Assembly (NCBI RefSeq): GCF_902635505.1
Contig: NC_045426.1
Location: forward strand, 672,361,087-672,425,086
Length of the DNA stretch: 64,000 bases
DNA from: Sarcophilus harrisii
Lineage: Eukaryota > Chordata > Mammalia > Dasyuromorphia > Dasyuridae
Direction: 5' to 3'
The notes under the pieces are model-generated. The model saw only the letters and a list, made by a program, of their open reading frames with translations, did no database searches and was not told the origin of the DNA. The first letter of the stretch is position 1, and each line of letters opens with the position of its first letter. A program made the position numbers and the translations under genes. Below, piece by piece: positions 47,501-58,829 of this stretch.

Positions 47501-50154
47501 GTTTTTTTCTTACTTAATAGTATTTTATTTTTTCCAATAACATTCATTTTTGTCAGATTATGAGTTCCAAAATTATTTTTCTCCCTCTCTTCCTTCCCTT
47601 CCTCCTCCCCAAGACAGTAAGTAATCTGATATAGGTTATACATGTACAATCATTTTAGACATATTTGCATATTAGGCATGCTGGAAAGATAAATCAGAAC
47701 AAAAGGGAAAAACATGAGAAAAAAAAACAACAAAAAGTGAAAATAATATGTTTTGACATATTCATTCAATCTACATAGTTCTTTCTCTGGCTACAGATGG
47801 CATTTTCCATTCCAAGTCTATTGGAATTGTCTTGAATCACTGTATTGCTGAGAAGAACTAAGTCTATCATAATTAATCATCAGATGATCTTGCTGTCACT
47901 ATGTACAATGTTCTGCTCACTTCACTCAGCATCAGTTCATGCAAGTCTTTCCAGTTTTTTCTGAAACCAGCCTATTGATCATTTCTTACAGAACAATAAT
48001 ATTTCATTACATTCATATGCCATAATTTATTCAGTCATTCTTCAACACTTGGCATCCATTCAATTTCCATTTCCTTGCCACCAGAAAAAAGAGCTGTTAT
48101 GAACATTTTTGCATATGTGAGTCCTTTCTTTTTTATGATCTGTTTGGGATACTAATGGAGTAGTTGCACTATTGGATCAAAGGGTATGCACCGCTTCATA
48201 ATCCTTTGGACATAGTTCCAAATTGTTTTCCAGAATGACTGGATCAATTCACAACTCTACCAGCAATGCATTAGTGTCCCAATTTTTCCACATTCCCTAC
48301 AACATTTATCATTATCTTTTTGGTTATCATAGCTAATCTGATAGCTGTGAGGTGGTACCTAGGAGTTATTTTAATTTGCAGTTCTCTAATCAATACTGAG
48401 TATTTAGAGCATTTTCATATGCCTATAAATGGCTTTAATTTCTTCATCTGAAAACTATCTATTCATATCCTTTGACTATCAGTTGGGGAATGACTTGTAT
48501 TCTTAAAAATTTGACTTAGTTCTCTATAAATTTTTAAAATGAAGCCATTATTACAAACACTGGCTGTAAAATGTATTTTCTAATTTTTTTTCTAATATTT
48601 ACATTCTAATCTTAGTTGCATTTGGTTTTGTTTATGCAAAAACTTTATTTTAATAAAATCAGAATTTTCCATTTTGAATTTCATAATGTTCTCTATTTTT
48701 TGTTTGGTCATAAATTCTTCCCTTCTCCAAAGATCTAACTGGTGAACTCTCCCTTGCTCTCCTAAACTGTTTATAATATCACTCTTTATGTCTAAATTAT
48801 AAACCCATTTCAAATTTATCTTGGCATAGGGTGTGAAATGTTGGTTTATGCCTAGGTTCTGCCATACTCTTTTCCAGTTTCCTCAGAAAATTTTGTCAAA
48901 TAGTGAGTTGTTGGAGTCTTTGGATTTATCAAACAGTAGATTATTAGTTGTGTCTTGTGTATCTAATCTATTCCATTGATCCACTATTCTATTTCTTTAT
49001 CAGTACCAAATAGTTTTGATGTCTGTCTCTTTATAATATAGTTTTTGGTTTAGTAAGGCTAGATTACCTTCCTTTGCAATTTTTTTTCATTAATTCCCTT
49101 CTTATTCTTGACCTTTTGTTCTTCCTAATGAATTCTGTTATTGTTTTTTTCTAGATTTATAAAACAACTTTTTGGCAGTTTAATTGGTATAGCATTGAAT
49201 AAGTAGATAATTTAGGTAGAATTGTCATTTTTTATTATATTAACTTGGCTTACCTATGAACAATTGATATTTTTCCAATTGTTTAGATCTGACTTTATTT
49301 GTGTTAAAGTGCTTTATAATTGAGTTTGTATAGTTCTTGGCAGGTAGACTACCAAATATTTTATATTGTCTACAGTTATTTTAGAGGGGATTTCTCTTTC
49401 TATCTCTTGCAACTGGAAACATAAAGAAATACCAATGGTTTATGTGGGTTTATTTTATATCCTGCAATTTTGCTAAAGTTAATTGTTTCAAGTAGTTTTT
49501 TAATTGGTTCTCTAGGATTTTCTAAATGTACCATCATATCATCTACAAAGAGGGATAATTGTGTTTCCTCATTGCCTGCTCTAATTCCCTCAATTTCTTT
49601 TCTTCTCTTTTTGCTAAAGCTAACATTTCTAGTACAACAATAAATAATAGTAGTGATCATAATAGGCATCTGGTTTCACCCTAGTCTTATTAGAAATGCT
49701 TCTAGCTTATCCCCATTACATATAATGCTTGCTGATGGTTTTAAGATAGACTCATCATTTTAAAGAAAACTCCATTTATTGTTGAGTGTTTTTAATAGGA
49801 ATGGGTCCTACACTTTGTCAAAAACTTTTTCTGCACTTATTGAGATAACCATATGATTTTTTTCTTTTGTTATTGATGTGTTCAATTGTGCCAATAGTTT
49901 TCCTTATATTGAACAAGCTCTGCATTCCTGGTACAAATCCCACAATATCATAGTACATTATCCTAGTGATATGTTGCTGTAATCTCTTTGCTAATATTTT
50001 ATTTAAAAATTTTGCATCAATACTCATTAGGGAGATTAGTCTATAATTTTCTTTCTGTGTTTTGCCTCTTCCTGGTTTAGACTTCTTTGTCTATTTTTCC
50101 AAATAATTTATGTAGTTTTTCATTTGTTGTTTTTCTTTTATCTTGCTGATTAAA

Positions 50155-50295
50155 GTTGCTGATGCAGTTGAAGTTAAGTGATTTTCCCAGGCACACAACA
50201 GAAAGTGTTAAGAATCTGAGACTGAATTTGAACTTGGTTCTTCCTGACTTCAGGATCAGTGCTCTATTCTCTGTGCCATCTATCTGCCTCTAGTT
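50155..50295 (-). repeat. SINE inside the antisense L1
   Basis: AAGTGATTTTCCCAGGCACA, TCCTGACTTCAGGATCAGTG and GTGCCATCTATCTGCC. The L1 text continues on both sides (AATTTATGTAGTTTTT and GTTTATATAGTATTGGAATT). Confidence 0.75.
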
Positions 50296-51271
50296 TATAT
50301 AGTATTGGAATTAATTGTTCTTTAAATATTTAGTAGAATTCACTCATTTTATTGATTGTTCAATGGTTTTATACCCATTTTTAAAATTTTTTCTTTGATT
50401 TTCAGAATTTTGAATTTAGTATTTAATTAGGGGGGTTAATTTGTTCTTTTTTTCTAGCTTTCTTAGTTGCAAGCCAAATTCATTGATTTCCTCTTTCTAT
50501 ATTTTATTCATGTAAGCATTTAGAGAAAAAAATTCTCTTAAAAACTGCTTTGGTTGCATCTCATAATTTTTGATATGTTGTCTCATTGTAATTCTCTTTA
50601 ATGAAATTATTGTTTCTATGATTTGTTGTCTTTAGGATTACCTTGTTTAATTTCCAATTAGTTTTTAGTCTATTTTTTCATGACTAGTGCATGCAATTTT
50701 TATTGCATCATGATCTGAAAGGAAGTCATTTAATATTTCTGCCTTTCTACACCTGATCATGAGGTTTTCATGCCATAATACATGGTCAGTTTCTAAGGCA
50801 GATGCTTCTGACATCCCCTCCCTCAATTTTCCCTACCTTCTCATTTGTTTTTACTGCTTCTGCCCTTCCTTCTACCCAGCCCCTTCCTTTTCTTTCCCCT
50901 CCTACTTTCCAATATCACCAACTGAGTGTGTATGTTATTCCATCTTTGAGCCAAATTTGGTGATATTAAGCTTCAGACAATACACATTCTTTCCCTTCTT
51001 TTCCTCTATTGTATTAGGTCTTTTGTGCTTCTTCATGTAATCTAATTTACCCCATTTTACTTTCACTTTTCTCTTCTCCCAGTATAATCCTTTCCCCACC
51101 CTAATGTCTTTTTTTTTTTTAATACAATCACATCAAAATCAACTTAAATCCACACTTTCTGTCTATGTATACCCCTTCTAACTAGCCTAAAAGATACAGT
51201 TTTCAAGAGTTACAGGTATTATCTTTACATGTAGGCATGTAAACAGTTTAACCTTAAAAAACATTATTCCC

Positions 51272-51850
51272 TATTATTGTTCTATAAGAAATGACCAATA
51301 GGATGATTTCAGAAAGGGCTGGAGAGACTTACACGAACTGATGCTGAGTGAAATGAGCAGGGCCAAGAGATCATTATATACTTCAACAACAATACTATAT
51401 GATGACCAGTTCTGATGGACCTGGCCATCCTCAGCAATGAGATCAACCAAATCATTTCCAATGGAGCAGTAATGAACTGAACCAGCTATGCCCAGCAAAA
51501 GAACTTGGGAGATGACTAAAAACCATTACATTAAATTCCCAATCTCTATATTTTTGCCCACCTGCATTTCTGATTTCCTTCACAAGCTAATTGTACAATA
51601 TTTCAGAGTCTGATTCTTTTTGTACAGCAAAATAACGGTTTGGTCATGTATACTTATTGTGTATCTAATTTATATTTCAATATATTTAACATCTACTGGT
51701 CATCCTGCCATCTGGGGGAGGGGGTGGGGGGTAAGAGGTGAAAAATTGGAACAAGAGGTTTGGCAATTGTTAATGCTGTAAAGTTACCCTTACATATAAC
51801 CTGTAAATAAAAGGCTATTAAATTAAAAACAAAACAAAACAAAAAAAAAA
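51272..51850 (+). mobile_element. 5'-truncated L1 with exact target-site duplication
   Basis: L1 3' end starting TATTATTGTTCTATAAGAAA, with TACAGCAAAATAACGG, CATCTGGGGGAGGGGGTGG and an A-rich tail. AAAAAACATTATTCCC occurs at 51256-51271 and 51845-51860. Hallmark of target-primed reverse transcription; the host L1 reads on past both ends. Confidence 0.92.
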
Positions 51851-52644
51851 CATTATTCCCCCCATCCCCCATTTCCCTTTTTATGTTTCTTTTGAATCTT
51901 GTATTTGAAGATCAAATTTTCTGTTTAGTTCTGGTCTTTTCATCAGAAATTATTGAAAGTTCCCCATTTCATTGAAAGTCCATCTCTTCCACTGAAAGAT
52001 TATAGTCAATTTTGCTGGATAGTTGATTCTTGATTGTAATCTTGATTGTAATTGTAAAGAGGGATTGTAATCCCTCTGTAATATCATATTCTAGGACTTT
52101 TGATCCTTCAATGTAGAAGTTGCTAAATCCTGGATAATCCTGACTGATATTTGATACTTGAATTGTTTCTTTCTGGAAACGAGCAGTAATTTCTCCTTGA
52201 CCTTATAATTCTGGAATTTAACTACAATATTTCTTGGAGTTTTCTTTTGAGATTTCTTTTAGGAGGGGATTGATGAATTCTTTCAGTGACAACTTTGTTC
52301 TCTGGTTCTAGGATATCAGGGCAGTTTTCTTTCATGATTTCTTGAAAAAGGCTGCCCAGGCTCTTTTTTTGATCATGGCTCTCAGATAATTCAATAATTC
52401 TTAAATTCTCTCTCCTGGACTTATTTTCTAAGTTAGTTCTTTTTCAAATAATGCATTTTATATTTTCTTTTACATTTCATCCTTTTTTTTTAGTTTGATT
52501 CTTGGTATTTCATAAAGTCATAAGCTTCTATTTGACCAATTCTCACTTTTAACATATGATTTTCTTCAGTTAGCTTTTATAACTCCTTTTTCATTTGGTG
52601 GTTTTTGTTTTTGTTTTTTACATTTAGCCAATTACATATATATA

Positions 52645-52785
52645 TTTTACTGAGGCAGTTGGGGTTAAGTGACTTGCCCAGGGTCACACAGCTAAGAAAT
52701 GTTAAGTGTCTGAAGCTTGATTTGAGCTCAGTCCTCTGACTTCAGGACTGGTGCTTTATCTACTGCACCACCTAGCTGCCCCCCA
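52645..52785 (-). repeat. SINE inside L1 ORF1, antisense
   Basis: GAGGCAGTTGGGGTTAAGTG to CACCACCTAGCTGCCCC, the reversed GGGGCAGCTAGGTGGTG head. The flanks CCAATTACATA and CCAATTATATT look like its duplicated target. Confidence 0.85.
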
Positions 52786-53624
52786 ATTATATTTTCTAAA
52801 GAATTATTTTCTTCAGCTAGTTTTTGTTGTTTCTTTTCCAAGTTGTTGAATGTCTCCTGCATACCTCTCATTTCTTTTTCCAGCTTTTCTACCTCTCTTA
52901 TTTTACTTTTAAAATGTTTTTTGAGCTTTTCCAAGCAGGCTCTTTTGGGCTTGAGACCAATTCATATCCCATTTTAAAGTTTTGAATGTAAGAATTTCGA
53001 ACTCTTCTGAGTTGGTATTTTGATCTTCCCTGTTACTACAGTAGCTTCCTATGCTCAAGGGTTTTGTTTGGTTGTTGCTATTGCTCTTTTTTTTTTCTTT
53101 TTTGCCTATTTCATGGGGTTTAAAGTCAACTTCTCCTACAAGCTTCTTGTGGAAAACTTTGATCTTTGGCTTTAAGCTCTAGGGCCTCTGGTATTTGGTA
53201 ACTTACTAGGAATAGTCCAACCTAGTCCCATCTATTGGAGCCTGGTTTTCAGGGTTGGCAATTTGCCTTGGACTGAATTGGACTAAAGGCTCCATTACTG
53301 ATGTGCTGTGCTACTGTCCTGTTGAGCTAAGATAGAGGGGTTTCAGTTGCTGATCTGTGCTGTGACTAAGACCCTTCTGCTACTTTACTTGGATATCATC
53401 TGCACTGTGCTATACTCCTCTTTTTCCCAAGTGAGACTGACCTTTTCTGAAATCCTTCCAAGCTATCTTAAGCTAGAACATTGTTTCTCTCTGTGTAGGT
53501 TCTGTTGCTCCAAAATCTATTCAGAAGCCTGGTTTCACGTTTTTCCCCAAGGACGTTGAGAAGAGCTCAGGCAACTTCCTGGCTTATCTCTGACATCTTC
53601 ATAGCCCATCTACTATAGAAAGCC

Positions 53625-53825
53625 TTGGGCAGCTAGGTAGCACCTTAGATACTTATTAGCTATATGACACTGGGTAAGTCACTTAATCCTGTTTGCTTTA
53701 GTTTCTCAGTTTCCTTATCTATAAAATGTGTAGATGAAGGAAGTGGCAAATCATTCCAGTATCTCTGCCAAGAAATCCTAAATGTGGTCATGAAGAGTCA
53801 GATATGACTGAAAAATAACAAGACA
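53625..53825 (+). repeat. SINE with RTE/BovB-like tail
   Basis: GGGCAGCTAGGTAGCACC head, TGGGTAAGTCACTTAATCCT, GGCAAATCATTCCAGTATCT and GAAGAGTCAGATATGACTGA. Confidence 0.85.
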
Positions 53826-54119
53826 ATTACTGTATTAATTAACAATAAGATCTGCAAATTCCGGCTATATCCCCCTGATCAGTTTATAATTTTAGTTGAT
53901 GTAGATCTTCCCCTTCTGCTAGCTATTATTTGAATTTTAACTTTCCTCTTATGCCCTAGGTAAAATTCCATTGTGGTCATTTTGCCTATATAATTAAGAT
54001 CTATATAAGGCTGCTGATTTCTGCTGCTTGAAGGCCACTGGTTTTTGTCTACTGTGGATCTATGCTGAGAAAAAAATTTTAATAGCATCTATTCATGAGT
54101 CTTTGAACAATTTTTATGT

Positions 54120-55300
54120 CAATATCTGGGCCTGATACCTTTTCTTAGTTTCAGCTCTACATCACAAATTTCCTTGCAAATACTTCTACCTGGGTGGCCT
54201 ATAGGCATCTCAAACTCAGTTGATCCAAAACAGAACTGATCTACCCTAAACCTGTCCCTATTCAAACTGCAATATTTATGTTCAAGGTTCTATTACCCTT
54301 CCAGTCATTCAATATTTTAAATCATCCTTTAGTCTTTGTTTTTTATCACTCCTTCCACGTCATTCAATTAGTTGTGAAGCCTTGTTAAGTCTCTATAGTC
54401 ATAATTCACCTCTGACCCCTTCTTTTTATTTACACAGTCATCACCCCAATTCAGATCCTCATCATCTCTCATCTAGAGGCAAGTAGAATAGTACAATGGC
54501 TGGAGCCCTGAATCTGAGTAAGAAAGATGTGGATTCAATATGACCTAAGACATTAATAGTGACTCTGAGAAGTCATTTTGATGGGGGGAATCTGCCCAGC
54601 CTCACACCTCATCAATTTAACCTCTCTCTGCCTCAGTTTTTTCATCTGTAAAATGGGTATAATAATAGCACCTAACTCCCAGGAATCTTGTACGAATCAA
54701 ATAAGATAATATTTGTATATTATTTTATGTTGACTTTTAATAAAATAACTCTATCCAAAGCATTGTCTACATATCTATCAAAAAAATCACCTTATAGCAA
54801 AGGTAGGACCATATCAAGACTCTTCACTAGCTCCCTGTTGTTACTGAGATGTTATATATATAAACTTCCCAATTTAGTATTTATAGTCCTACAGAATTCG
54901 GCTTAAGCCTATATTTCCAATCTGCTATACCACATTACTATTCCTTCTTATTCCTTACTAGTCATTTCACTTCACTTGGCTTTTTTCTGGCCATCTCCAC
55001 GTCTGAAATTTACCCCTTCTCACTTTCTCCTTGACCTCTCCAGCTTTTTTTCAGCCTCAAAGAAGCATCAAATTCCAAAGCCTTTCTTGATCTAGATGGT
55101 CACACTGCTCTTCCCCATAATATTGTATACATAGATCTGCTTTGTAGATATTTTGTATGTATTTCTAAGTGTATACCATAGGTCCTCTCAGTCTAATGTA
55201 AGTTCCTTAAGGACAAAGATAATATGGTTTCTGGCTTATTGGCCTCTGCTATTCCCCTCCCATTCCACTTCCCAGTACAAAGTTTACTGCATATTAAACG
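54120..55300 (+). mobile_element. L2 remains split by a SINE
   Basis: L2 ORF2-type text at 54120-54480 (CTCAAACTCAGTTGATCCAA) resumes at 54740-55300 (GACTCTTCACTAGCTCCCTG, AAGCCTTTCTTGATCTAGAT). In between, 54485-54740 (+), is a CORE-SINE-like copy (CTCATCTGTAAAATGGG-like). Confidence 0.6.
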
Positions 55301-56164
55301 CAGATCTTCGAGGATTGGAATTATTTGTCTATGTTTGCTAGTCTTTGTATAATTATTTCAGTAGTTCGTACATAACAGGTTCTTTTTTTTAAAAAAAAAA
55401 TATATAAGGTTGTTCAATTGAATTGCGTTGGACTGAATTGGAGAATCTTGTAAAAGCTAGTAAAATTAGAACTTGTGGTACAAAAAATTAAGTAATCCTC
55501 TAATAACAGACTCTTTGATCTGATGTTCTTACCTCTAGGCCCTCCTCAGGGACATTGTCAAAAAAGGACCTGTGCTTCATTTCAGCATTGGGTGGATACT
55601 CAGTTCCTGGAGATCTGAGCCAGTGATTAGATAGAGGGATCATCCTTTTTGTCCAGCAACACTTTATCTAAAAATTCTGAGGGGTAGAGGGAGGAACTTT
55701 TGTTTACTCCTCACAAGATCAAAGTAGTAAATTTCCCCAAGAAAAGATATTAGCCCCCAAATGTCCTCTCATTAACAGTACTTTTGTTCCACCAGCAAAA
55801 GAAAAACTCTACATTTCAACTGAGGATTTCAAGTGGTTTTTTTCCTTTCAATTTTTCTAGCACATTAAAATATAAATTGGAAGTTGCCCAGAAATTTCCC
55901 TAAGTAGAGCAACAGCAAGTATTTATTAAGCACCTACTAAGTACCAAACAAATGCTAGGAACTGATAACAAGAAAGACCCAAGATCCTTGTCCCCTGGGA
56001 CAGCTCACAATTTAATGGGGAAGACTACAGGCAAACAACTAAATATCAACAATATATAATGCTTGTTTACTGTGGTAGCTTAGCTAAAAAATGCAGAGTA
56101 TTTACTCTTTCTGGCACATACACTCTTGTTCAAGAAGAGGAAAGAAGGTACCTTTGTCTTCCTT
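55301..56164. other. Intergenic, with an L2 3' fragment
   Basis: 55915-56070 resembles the reversed L2 3' end (AGTATTTATTAAGCACCTAC, ACAGCTCACAATTTAATGGG). The rest is not recognised. Confidence 0.5.
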
Positions 56165-57634
56165 AAGAGAAATCCCAGGGAAAATTGGAAATTAGTATGG
56201 CAGAAACTAGGCATTGACCCACACTTAACACCAGACACCAAGATAAGATCAAAATGGGTTCATGACCTAGGCATAAAGAATGAAATTATAAATAAATTAG
56301 AAGAACATAGGATAGTTTACTTCTCAGACCTGTGGAAGAGGAAGGAATTTATGACCAAAGAAGAACTAGAGATGATTACTGATCACAAAATAGAAAATTT
56401 TGATTATATCAAATTGAAAAGTTTTTGTACAAACAAAACTAATGCAGACAAGATTAGAAGGGAAGCAATAAACTGGGAAAACATTTTTACAGTCAAAGGG
56501 TCTGATAAAGGCCTCATTTCCAAAATATATAGAGAATTGACTCTAATTTATAAGAAATCAAGCCATTCTCCAATTGATAAATGGTCAAAGGATATGAACA
56601 GACAATTCTCAGATGAAGAAATTGAAACTATTTCTAGCCATATAAAAAGATGCTCCAAGTCATTATTAATCAGAGAAATGCAAATTAAGACAATTCTGAG
56701 ACACCACTACACACCTGTCAGATTGGCTAGAATGACAGGGAAAGATAATGCGGAATGTTGGAGGGGATGTGGGAAAACTGGGACACTGATACATTGTGGT
56801 GGAATTGTGAATACATCCAGCCACTCTGGAGAGCAATTTGGAACTATGCTCAAAAAGTTATCAAACTGTGCATACCCTTTGATCCAGCAGTGTCTCTATT
56901 GGGCTTATACCCCAAAGAGATACTAAAGAAGGGAAAGTGACCTGTATGTGCAAGAATGTTTGTGGCAGCCCTGTTTGTAGTGGCCAGAAACTAGAAACTG
57001 AGTGGATGCCCATCAATTGGAGAATGGTTGAATAAATTGTGGTATATGAATATTATGGAATATTATTGTTCTATAAGAAATGACCAGCAGGATGATTTCA
57101 GAAAGGCTTGGAGAGACTTACATGAACTGATGCTGAGTGAAATGAGCAGGACCAGGAGATCATTATATACCTCAACAACAATCCTATATGATGATCAATT
57201 CTGATGAACGTGTCCCTCTTCAACAATGAGATGAACCAAATCAGTTCCAATGGAGCAGTAATGAACTGAACCAGCTACATCCAATGAAAGAACTCTGGGA
57301 GATGACTATGAGCCATTACATAGAATTCCCAATCCCTCTATTTTTGCCCGCCTGCATTTTTTATTTCCTTCACAGGCTAATTGTACACTATTTCAAAGGC
57401 CGATTCTTTTTGTACAGCAAAATAACTGTTTGGACATGTATACATATATTGTATTTAACTTATACTTGAACATATTTAACATGTATTGGTCAACCTGCCA
57501 TCTGGGGGAAAGGGGTGGAGGGGAAAGAGGGGAAAAGTTGGAACAAAGGGTTTTGCAATTGTCAATGCTGAAAAATTACCCATGCATATAACTTGTAAAT
57601 AAAAAGCTATAATTTTAAAAAAAAAGAGAGAGAG
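56165..57634 (+). mobile_element. L1 ORF2 C terminus and 3' UTR, sense
   Basis: The frame encodes ENWKLVWQKLGIDPHLTP, SKWVHDLGIKNEIINKLEEH and the Cys-rich ECWRGCGKTGTLIHC. A one-base slip near 56797 moves the rest (WWNCEYIQPLWRAIWNYAQK) to another frame. The 3' UTR ends AATAAAAAGCTAT and a poly(A). Flanks AGAGAAATCCCAG (56166-56178) and AGAGAAGTCCCAG (57635-57647) are a probable target duplication. It is one of the least decayed copies here. Confidence 0.88.
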
Positions 57635-57647
57635 AGAGAAGTCCCAG

Positions 57648-58309
57648 ATAGGTCATACTTTTGATGTAGAAAACCTGGCTAGAAGTGCTGTCACAGAAGT
57701 CTCAGGGAGGAATCAATTAATTGATTAATAGAATCAATTAATTCCTTCCCACAAATATTACTGTGGGGTCCTTTTAGAGTCTGGTTCTAATGAATTTCAA
57801 TAGACAAACCTATAGTTATTTCCCCCTTCTTAAACCTAAAAAAGTTCTATATCCTTTGTTTCCTTAATTCCTGTCACCCAGATCCTGCTAGGAAGTTCTT
57901 TGTCTGTTATCTCTTTTCTTCTTATCATCCCTACCCAACTTGGGTCTGCTTAGCCAACAGCCATAATCTCTATTTTCTACCTTTCTCTTCTTGTAGTGCC
58001 TTTTAATTACCTACTCAATCATGTCTAAATTCTCTTTCATCCTCTGTATCTTTCACCTGTGTTCCATTTTATGGAAATTTAGATCTCTCCAAATGATGCC
58101 TCATCCCTAATTCTTTCAACTAGAGAATTCCTACCTTGAGTTCCTGATCATGAGAACTTACCAAGTTATAGCCATAGTATTGGGCCTTCAGATCTAGCAA
58201 TGTTTCATTTAAAAGCCCAAAAAAAGCACTGGCCCTGCTGCCATTATCACTAAGCAACCTTTTTTCCCTCGAGATTCAGTCAAATATATAATATGAGGGA
58301 GACAATCCC
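57648..58309. other. Intergenic, unassigned
   Basis: No gene or clear repeat recognised. Confidence 0.4.
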
Positions 58310-58690
58310 ATGGTCAAGATTCTTGTTGCCACTAGCTATGATGAGGCAGGATGCTGTGGTGGGCTAATCCTAAAAGGGATTTAACAAAGATTGATCCCAA
58401 AGGCAGATCTTTTTATAGGGGAAATATAACCTTGGAGGATTTGTTTTTATAACTTGGTTTTCTGATTAGTTAAGGAAAGTTAGGATTTCTACAGATGCCC
58501 CCCACCCCTCCCCAAACACAAACATACCTGGGATGGGACTGCAATCAAAAGTCTACTTGAACAAAAAGCTTACTTAAGAACCAAAGACTCATTTAGGCTG
58601 AGATGATTCCATCAGGATCCTTTTTGCCTCCACTAGGAAGGTATTATATCAATGGGTGCTTCAGGCTTTCTCTGCTAATATCTCCCTAGC
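58310..58690 (-). mobile_element. LTR-like fossil, copy B
   Basis: Shares blocks with 24540-25145 in the same orientation (AGGGGAAATATAACCTT, GTGCTTCAGGCTTTCTCTGC). Shorter than copy A. No internal part seen. Confidence 0.35.
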
Positions 58691-58829
58691 TACCTAGAAC
58701 CTCATTAGTAATAGTACCTATTTTGTTGTGAGGATTAAATTTGTAAAGCACTTAGAACAGTTCTTGGCACAAGTAGAAGCTTAATAAATCTCTTTCCTAA
58801 GTCTCACTGTGCTTCTAAGTTTGAGTATC

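Larger units (their letters stand above)
47510..53610 (-). mobile_element. Nearly full-length old L1, antisense, carrying three insertions
   Basis: Read on the minus strand: a 5' UTR-like part (53.6-52.95 kb), ORF1 coiled coil (REVEKLEKEMRGMQETFNNL at 52.9 kb) and RNA-binding part (52.6-51.9 kb), ORF2 (50.76-48.5 kb, with [38 protein letters not shown] and DLWRREEFMTKQKIEN) and the 3' UTR. The endonuclease part between about 50.8 and 51.9 kb seems largely lost. Inside lie an antisense SINE (about 50155-50295), a sense L1 end (51272-51850) and an antisense SINE (about 52645-52785). Frames are broken in many places. Confidence 0.75.
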
